DNA of 64,000 nt from Beroe forskalii (Eukaryota; Ctenophora; Nuda; Beroida; Beroidae). The notes beneath the pieces are model-generated. The model ran no database searches, was not told the origin of the DNA, and was given only the letters and a program-made list of their open reading frames with translations. The DNA is taken from assembly GCA_011033025.1 (NCBI GenBank), contig WFMF01000627.1, forward strand, positions 1-64,000. The letters are read 5' to 3'. How positions within the stretch are numbered: the first letter of the stretch is position 1; each line of letters begins with the position of its first letter. Position numbers and translations under genes: made by a program. Positions 58,801-64,000 of the stretch are shown piece after piece.

Positions 58801-59410
58801 AGAAAACTAAGTAAAACATAAAGAATAAAAACCTGAGTTGTTGGAAGAGCTGAGTACTCTTTTCCCAGAGATACAGGAAGTCATTTATTATCCTCTTCTC
58901 ATCGGATGTTATGTTCTTCAGCATCACATCGGACGCAGAGTAGGGGAAGTTACCTGCCTGGGAAATGGGAAATGTGGTCGTCAGAAGTTCCTTGCTAGGG
59001 GTAGCTACCCTTTCAAAAATCTTCATAACTAAAGAACTAAGTTATTTAAGTACTGTGGTTCAGAACGATTTATCAAGTTCTTATTTTGATTCATTAATGG
59101 CAGACTACTCTGGAACTCTGAGATGGGGCATAAGTGAGAACCAGGTTTATTGTGCAAGCCTAGTAAGGAAGTGGTATCGTTGCTGTGTAATTGATAATAG
59201 CAGCTTCAGCAAAGAAGCAAAGTGCAACTTTTTGTGAGACAAAGTCACCAGAATTAAGAAACGGATATTGTAAGATTGTATGAGCTTTTTATTTCAGCTG
59301 TTAATAAGAATCGTTCCTAAGCCCTCCTTACTCACCGGCATCATTAGCTTATCAATGAGAGGTCCATCAGTCAGCAAAGGTCCAGCATGGTCTTTTGTTA
59401 GTTCTGACAT
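43807..59410 (-). CDS. SCAI: SCAI (suppressor of cancer cell invasion) homologue
   Basis: Sixteen exons: 59336-59410, 58833-58957, 57896-57983, 57609-57703, 57237-57371, 56940-57030, 56220-56345, 55710-55833, 55414-55517, 55173-55269, 54464-54575, 48787-48912, 44864-44949, 44490-44660, 44169-44269 and 43807-43935. They sum to 1,785 bp (about 594 residues; human ~606) with every phase consistent. Diagnostic stretches are YGLQRWQIGEIASKIGQLYY, KKLRYYARFLVVSIMLNKMD, ELSVDMFRIGTTLEK, LHPEDLTPFIRIPTLLIVEA and RQPVVVLISPRLLP. SCAI in vertebrates is a nuclear repressor of MRTF/SRF transcription and acts in double-strand-break repair. The acceptor of the exon at 48,912 is weak; an alternative AG at 48,931 would break phase unless another exon exists. 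Two other genes lie inside its introns on the opposite strand. Confidence 0.92.
44335..44490. repeat. ~21-bp minisatellite copying a SCAI 5' splice site
   Basis: About seven units of AACTCACGCGCTATTTCACA lie directly downstream (on minus) of SCAI exon 14. On minus each unit reads GCGTGAGTTTTG, the same donor context as the real junction ACGC|GTGAGTTG. Confidence 0.85.
45660..46010. repeat. GGTGTCAGAGTGAAGTGATG minisatellite
   Basis: About a dozen degenerate units with the core TGGTGTCA (inverse TGACACCA) lie within SCAI intron sequence, ~180 bp upstream of the four-TM gene start. Confidence 0.85.
46192..47935 (+). CDS. small four-transmembrane protein of unknown family
   Basis: Five exons (46192-46293, 46548-46617, 47034-47081, 47382-47488, 47840-47935) total 423 bp and encode 140 residues. 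The start codon is the first ATG and the stop is TGA at 47933. Hydrophobic helices are MLWVFGWLMAGGNALAALIH, MLMAMLAAGLCWIIRSVVAL, MLAAIAIFLTGGGWVFSLCG and VILTIIAFGAASLNCIIAIV. The loop between helices 3 and 4 is polar with SGGSMAWLNSNFGG. The C-tail is short (QRASKVNNA). The topology recalls small tetraspan proteins, but I recognise no family signature. All splice phases agree. It is nested antisense inside a SCAI intron. Confidence 0.8.
47499..47735. repeat. CTGACACCACTCCACT minisatellite beside a splice donor
   Basis: About fourteen units with the TGACACCA core begin 11 bases after the end of exon 4 of the four-TM gene. Confidence 0.85.
48051..48191 (+). other. 46-codon open frame, possible alternative tail
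   Basis: ATG at 48051 opens MKKSHSPSWKSQHRSLYSNF and stops at TAG. It lies 115 bp past the four-TM stop and has exon-like composition, but no acceptor or homologue is evident. It may simply be 3' UTR. Confidence 0.2.
48465..48632. repeat. CCAAT-pair MITE fragment followed by a GGGGTCAGCA tandem
   Basis: GACCAATCAGCGAGC and GCGCTCATTGATC are followed by GGACCTGTAGGG, like the MITE at 6323-6451. Seven or eight units of GGGGTTCAGCA then follow (48,555-48,632). Confidence 0.6.
49000..51300. other. SCAI intron, no exon recognised
   Basis: It contains isolated CRE-bearing repeats (49,680-49,695; 50,920-50,942) and no supported coding sequence. Confidence 0.5.
51333..53419 (+). CDS. CAP/C-CAP (CARP-domain)-like protein
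   Basis: Exons are 51333-51456, 51761-51901, 52321-52450, 52670 to ~52,795, ~52,969-53,048 and a last one containing MFISRLDSEGSSSSDDSSPN with TGA at 53417. The stretch CEITSSRDVDLYISPG then VTLRTITIDMCSGVNVHV resembles the beta-helical C-terminal domain of adenylyl-cyclase-associated proteins (NSRDV, then TISI). C-CAP domains bind actin; that role is inferred. The exon 51761-51901 changes frame near a CCCC run (51,832), so an indel is likely. The junction after 52,79x is unresolved. A CRE repeat abuts the acceptor at 52,968. It is nested antisense in the largest SCAI intron. Confidence 0.5.
53405..53565. repeat. cluster of GATTGGTT (inverted CCAAT) motifs
   Basis: Six copies of TGATTGGTT or close variants occur in 160 bp (about 53,420, 53,450, 53,480, 53,520 and 53,550), with TGACGACGAAA between some. 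It starts at the C-CAP-like stop codon. Confidence 0.65.
54555..54960. repeat. ~65-bp tandem copies of a SCAI exon 5' edge
   Basis: The first ~22 bases of SCAI exon 11 and its acceptor (on plus GTCAGAGTACGTCACGTTGG followed by TGCCTGCA) recur about six times upstream of the exon, diverging with distance. Only the innermost copy is attached to the full exon. Confidence 0.9.
55845..56110. repeat. 16-bp minisatellite next to a SCAI acceptor
   Basis: About fifteen copies of AATGGTGTCAACACAG (core TGGTGTCA) begin within 15 bases of the acceptor of SCAI exon 8 (55,833). The acceptor tract CTGTGTTTCAG resembles the unit end CTGTGTTGACA. Long open frames here are artefacts. Confidence 0.9.
57443..57575. 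repeat. CTAGAACTAGAC minisatellite
   Basis: Hexamer-based units ACTAGA/CCTAGA are repeated about twenty times in a SCAI intron. Confidence 0.9.
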
Positions 59411-59419
59411 TACACTATT

Positions 59420-60360
59420 GACATGCTCAATAGAATTGTAAGTAAGTCTGTGGTGTTTTGAGAGCCTTTTTGTATTCCTAAATCGGCGCTTGATTTCATG
59501 AAATTTGGTGCCAATGTTTAGCTATTCATCGATTTTTTGATATGTTGATATGCGAATTTTGTCTGTATGTCTGTATATATAGATTATGACAACATGCGTT
59601 TGTGTGTACGTGTCCATTTTTGTGTACATGACGTAGGTTTGTGCGTATTTTTGTTTGTTTAAATGGAGTTCTTAAAGCATGTTGCTACAACAACACAACA
59701 AATAACTTTAACAAATTACTCAGGGGTGTGCTAACTAGAATAAAATGAACATAATCTATTCCTCAGGATTCAGAAGAATTCGTTAATTTCTGGCTGTCAT
59801 TTAGCTGGCAGTAGAGCAGCTGTTGGCACTTGGCACCCTTGGTGTGCAAAGCTCTTAGATAATTGAACCTCACCTCAAATTTAATCAATGAGGTATGTTT
59901 ATATTAACAATCAAATTTTTATAGAATCATGAAATGATGTAATTAAACTAAACTTAAATAATATATTCTATATAGTTGTTAAGGAATTTAATGAAATTTG
60001 TTATTAACTTATTAATAGATCGTGCGGTATAATGTTACTCTTTAATGCAATGAATCGGATGGTCTAAGCTTTGGTTGAGCGAAGGTTGTTCATTAGCACA
60101 TGCATCGGCCCCGTTTATTATTTCTTTATGTTTGCTTAATATTCGTTCTTTCTTGATTTAGGTATCCAACTAGATATCTTTAAGTCTTCAAACTAGGATT
60201 GCGCAATTTTCAGTCGTCCTCAGTAGATCAATCGTTATATTGTTTACGCTGCAATTACTAAACTAACGCCACAAATAAACTTCTAAAATATGAACATTAA
60301 ATTGAAATAATCGCCTTCAGTTAATTAACCCATGTAATCAGAGCAACAGACGTATCCCAA
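59420..60360. other. intergenic region between divergent genes
   Basis: This separates the SCAI start (minus) from the Ser/Lys-rich gene (plus) and presumably contains both promoters. I see no TATA box I would defend and no further gene. Confidence 0.5.
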
Positions 60361-60364
60361 ATAA

Positions 60365-63300
60365 ATGCCTGATGTCCCGAAGAACCCACGGGGCTTCAAG
60401 GGTTCTACTGTTAAGCCACGGAATGCAGGCGGAAGGGGCCAGAAAAAGACAGGTTTTTATAGTTTAGCAACTTACTGTAAACTTCATCATCTGTACAATT
60501 TCAAACTGGGGTAGGGGGCAAACTTCCAAAACTTACGCGCAGTTTTTCATTAAAATAGCATCTTTTCAAAATAACGCCGCACCAAAACACTACATTCTGC
60601 TAATAATGCCTTAATTTACTTAGAGTTATGAATGCTTTTCTAAAGTTCTAAGCTCCGACCACACTTGTTTCAGATCGGGGTGTATCTGATCTTTACAACA
60701 GACCTGGCAGAAGATCTCTCTACAACTCTTCCTCCTTCTCTGTAGTAGGACAGGTAATTTACCACTTCAATTTACCACCTTAAACTTACTATGATAACAT
60801 GATAATGACGACATCTCAACCTTTCTCGCACATTATGGTATGTCTCACCAAACTTCGGTATAAGAGATGGCATGATCAATGAGCTAACAATTTAATAATG
60901 CAGTTTGATCAGTTACAGTTGAATGAAATCTAACTGAAGATACATTCACAGAGGATAGGGTCAGACACAGGGAGTCAGAGAAGCTTGGATTCCTATATCA
61001 GTACTATCAGTAAAGGTAATCATCCCATTTCATGTTTCTACCTCGTTGTTTAGAAAAGTGTGTAACCCACTGTCTCAGACGAGCTAGTGATGTCACTGAC
61101 TGACACTAGTCTGACAAATCACTGACACAATGAAATATCACTGACACCAGTCTGAAATATTATCATTGACATCAGTCTGACATTTCACTGACACAAGTAT
61201 TACATTTCACTGACACCAGTATTACATATCGCTGACACAAGTATTACATTTCACTGACACCAGTATTACATATCGCTGACACCAGTATTACATATCGCTG
61301 ACACCAGTCTCACTTATCACTGACACCATGCCTGACAACACTCTGACGCCAATCTGGCGTATTACTGACACCATTCTGACGTATCCTTGACACCAGTCTG
61401 ACATATCACTGACACCAGTTTGACATATCACTGACACCATTCTGACGTATCCTTGACAGCAGTCTGACGTATCCTTGACACCAGTCTGAAATATCACTGA
61501 CACCAGTCTGACGTATCCTTGACACCAGTCTAACATATCACTGACACCAGTTTGACATATCACTGACACCAGTCTGACTTATCGATGACACCATTCTGAC
61601 GTATCCTTGACAGCAGTCTGCCGTATCCTAGACACCAGTCTGACATGTCACTGACACCATGCCTGACACCACTCTGACACCAATCTGGCGTATCACTGAC
61701 ACCATTCTGACGTATCCTTGACACCAGTCTGACATATCACTGACACCAGTTTGACATATCACTGACACCCGTCTGACTTATCACTGACACCATTCTGACG
61801 TATCCTTGACACCAGTTTGTAATATCACTGACACCAGTTTGACATAATATCACTGACAACAGTCTTACTTATCACTGACACCAGTCTGACATATCACTGA
61901 CACCAGTATGACATAATATTACTGACGTCTGACACCAGTATGACATATCACTGACACCAGTTTTACATATCACTGACACCAGTATAAATTATCACTGACA
62001 TCAGCCTGACATATCAAATATCAGTGACACCACTCTGACGTATCCTTGACACCAGTCTGGAATATCACTGACACCAGTCTGGCGTATCCTTGACACCAGT
62101 CTGACATATACAAAGTCTGACTTATTGACACGACGTATCCTTGTCTGATAAATATACCAGTCTGACGTATCCTTAACACCAGTTTGACATATCACTGACA
62201 CCATGCCATATCACACATTGAATTTGAAATACCACAGACACCACTCTGACGTATCACAGTTGATGTATCACTAAGATAACCTTCTCTCTCAGACGACACT
62301 ACCAGCAGAGCTAGCGACGACTCCCTCACTGACTGACACCAGTTTGTTTAATCACTGACACCAGTGACCAGTCTGACATATTATTTATCTGATATCACTG
62401 TCACCAATCTGGCGTATTACTGCCATAATAATAAGATAATAACCAACTCTCTTAGACGACACTAACAGCCGAGCTAGCGATGTCTCCCTCACAAGTACAG
62501 CAGCTATCACTGACGGAGGGAGTGGGAAGGAGGGACGCTCTAAAGCTCCCATGTTAAGGCAGAAGACCTATACCTTGGATCAAAGTGACAGTGGTAGGTA
62601 GAGTGATACTTATCTTGGGTTTTTTATGTTAGTGCGTTGGAAATTATAGTAATTGGGTGATAATGACAGTGACAATTAAAGGGGGCAGTGATTGTTACAG
62701 CTGTGAAACGTTGCAATGGTGATGAGAGTGATTTATTGATCCACGAGTGACTAAATAACTCGTTTGTTTGTGAAATTCATTAATCATTATGCAGGTACAG
62801 CATACAACAGAACTCTTTCTGATCTCGAAGTCAACAGCCCCGATATTGAGGATGTCGGAGGTAGAGCTAAATCAGGAAAATCATCGACTTCTTCAAAATC
62901 TGGGAAAACGTCATCTTCCTCAAAATCTGGAAAAACTTCAACAACATCAAAGTCTGAAAAAACAACAACTTCCTCAAGCTCTGGAAGCAAGAAGAAAAAG
63001 AAACGGGGATTCAGTTTTGGTAGAAACAAATCAGGTAAAGACTTATTTGATTGATTGAATAAGATCTTTCAATGATAACGTCTCATATTTCGAAAAAACT
63101 TGTTTGATCTTCTGTTCGGTCAAAAACCGCATGTTCAGACGTTCAGTGTTCAAAATACCTATGTTCAAACGGATACGGCATAATATAATATTATTACGTT
63201 CTAACATCAGCTTCAGAAATCTAAATGTTCAATGGATGAATGATATCAATGTATTTTTGCATAGGTCTGTATGTCTGTATTGTGACAATTCTAATACACT

Positions 63301-63811
63301 TTACAGATTCAGAATCGGACGAGGATGACAGAAAAAAAGTCAAAAGTTCCAAATCAAAATCTTCGAAAAAGTCTTCATCACGGAAATCATTCAGTTCCTT
63401 GTCTGATAGTACATCATCTTCTTCCTCTTCAAGCAAATCTAGAAAGACTAAAATCACTGCAAAACCTGATGTTGATTTAAAATTAAAACTGGAAAATCTG
63501 ATGTCGATGGGAAGACAGATATTTCAAAACCTGATGTAAGCGTGAACTCAGGTTAGACAAAATATTGAATTTTAATTTTCACTATTAAGAACTGTTTACT
63601 CCAGAACTATTTTTTGTCCTTGAGAATTGATTACAGAACGAATGAAATATATTTTCAGCTCCATTATTCAGGTGAAATTGTAACATCCAGTTTGGATGTT
63701 GAAAAACCTGACAGGGAAAAAACAGACGAAAGTTTGTTAAAACAGTTCATTAAACAAGCAAAAACAAAATATTTTGCTTTAAAGTTTAAAAAAGCTCGAG
63801 GTAAAAAATAA
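60365..63811 (+). CDS. Ser/Lys-rich disordered protein, unknown family
   Basis: Exons are 60365-60452 (ATG CCT GAT start), 60674-60753, 60952-61015, 62456-62593, 62795-63034, 63307-63551 and 63672-63811 (TAA). Phases agree (1, 0, 1, 1, 1) except at exon 6, which is one base short. Its frame breaks at an AAAA run near 63,480. With one more base it would read on through KTGKSDVDGKTDISKPDVSV into EIVTSSLDVEKPDREK, so a homopolymer error or a real frameshift is present. The predicted ~331-residue protein is low complexity: SGKSSTSSKSGKTSSSSKSG, GSKKKKKRG, then KSSKSKSSKKSSSRKS, and a basic end KKARGKK. No globular domain is visible; a nuclear or cytoskeletal basic protein is possible. Confidence 0.7.
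61078..62452. repeat. 1.3-kb TGACACCAGTCTGACATATC minisatellite framed by exon-edge copies
   Basis: Some fifty units of ~22 bp (CACTGACACCAGTCTGACAT and variants) lie between partial copies of the 5' edge of the exon 62456-62593. The left copy (61,075-61,098) reads CAGACGAGCTAGTGATG. The right copy (62,290-62,335) reads CAGACGACACTACCAGCAGA and continues TCCCTCACTGACTGACACCA straight into the repeat unit. Confidence 0.9.
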
Positions 63812-63862
63812 CAATAAGCATCAGCATTATGGAGAAATGCTTGCTTTGAAGCAAGAAAAATA

Positions 63863-63919
63863 ATAAAGCTGCTATGATTCTATTACATTTTGTTTTGGAT
63901 TTTTCAACAAAAAAATAAA
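63863..63919 (+). terminator. polyadenylation signals
   Basis: AATAAA occurs at 63863-63868 and 63914-63919, 52 and 103 bases after the stop codon of the Ser/Lys-rich gene. A GCTTTGAAGC-type hairpin lies just upstream. Confidence 0.65.
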
Positions 63920-64000
63920 GAGCACTTTATTTATTTTCCTCGAAAAATGAATGAAAAATTTTCAGGAAATGAAACCACGTTTATATGAAAATTATTTTCA

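Noticed and set aside
61288..62204. Minus-strand frames with a repeated VSVICQTGVSD
   Set aside because: Reading of the TGACACCA satellite; no conserved ends or splice sites.
61078..62400. Possible CRISPR array
   Set aside because: Units are degenerate, contiguous and without unique spacers, and the genome is plainly eukaryotic.

Overview
This is intron-rich metazoan DNA. Genes are split into many exons of 30-240 bp with GT-AG introns and 3' AATAAA signals. The gene set (SCAI, HNMT-like methyltransferases, a sushi/CCP receptor, a GT31 glycosyltransferase, a DM9/DUF3421 protein) points to an invertebrate animal, probably marine, but I cannot name the species. I joined exons by hand from splice sites, intron phase and protein similarity. 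Exon coordinates are given in each entry.

Layout. (1) 144-10,620 and 22,005-29,695 are the two arms of a large diverged inverted duplication. Each arm carries the 3' half of a sushi-domain gene and, nested antisense in one of its introns, a complete HNMT-like gene. Arm 1 differs by a 2.9-kb Harbinger-like insertion, a small MITE inside an exon and homopolymer frameshifts. Arm 2 differs by a ~1-kb insertion, a tRNA-derived SINE with a partial exon duplication, and expanded minisatellites. (2) The spacer (10.6-22 kb) holds the stalk and transmembrane exons of the arm-1 sushi gene, a garbled, probably low-quality block (11.4-14.3 kb) that partly mirrors 14.96-16.08 kb, a cluster of nested hairpin elements (16.7-18.2 kb), and a minus-strand gene joining DM9/DUF3421 sequence to a beta-trefoil of FGF/IL-1 character. 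(3) 27.1-35.8 kb is the long minus-strand sushi gene: signal peptide, Cys-rich GCC2/GCC3-like repeats, seven CCP modules. Four GTCACGTGAC boxes at exact 20-bp spacing lie upstream of it. (4) 36-41 kb is mostly transposon-like DNA. (5) 41.4-43.0 kb is a GT31 glycosyltransferase. (6) 43.8-59.4 kb is a complete 16-exon SCAI gene on the minus strand with two unrelated plus-strand genes inside its introns: a 140-residue four-TM protein and a CAP/C-CAP-like protein. (7) 60.4-63.8 kb is a plus-strand gene for a Ser/Lys-rich disordered protein.

The most striking pattern is that many minisatellites sit on exon edges. Their units contain a copy of the adjoining splice site, often with several exon bases, or they run up to an acceptor. 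I see this at about ten exons in four genes. Dispersed minisatellites share a TGACACCA core, and a ~30-bp repeat carrying a perfect CRE palindrome (TGACGTCA) recurs in introns and spacers.
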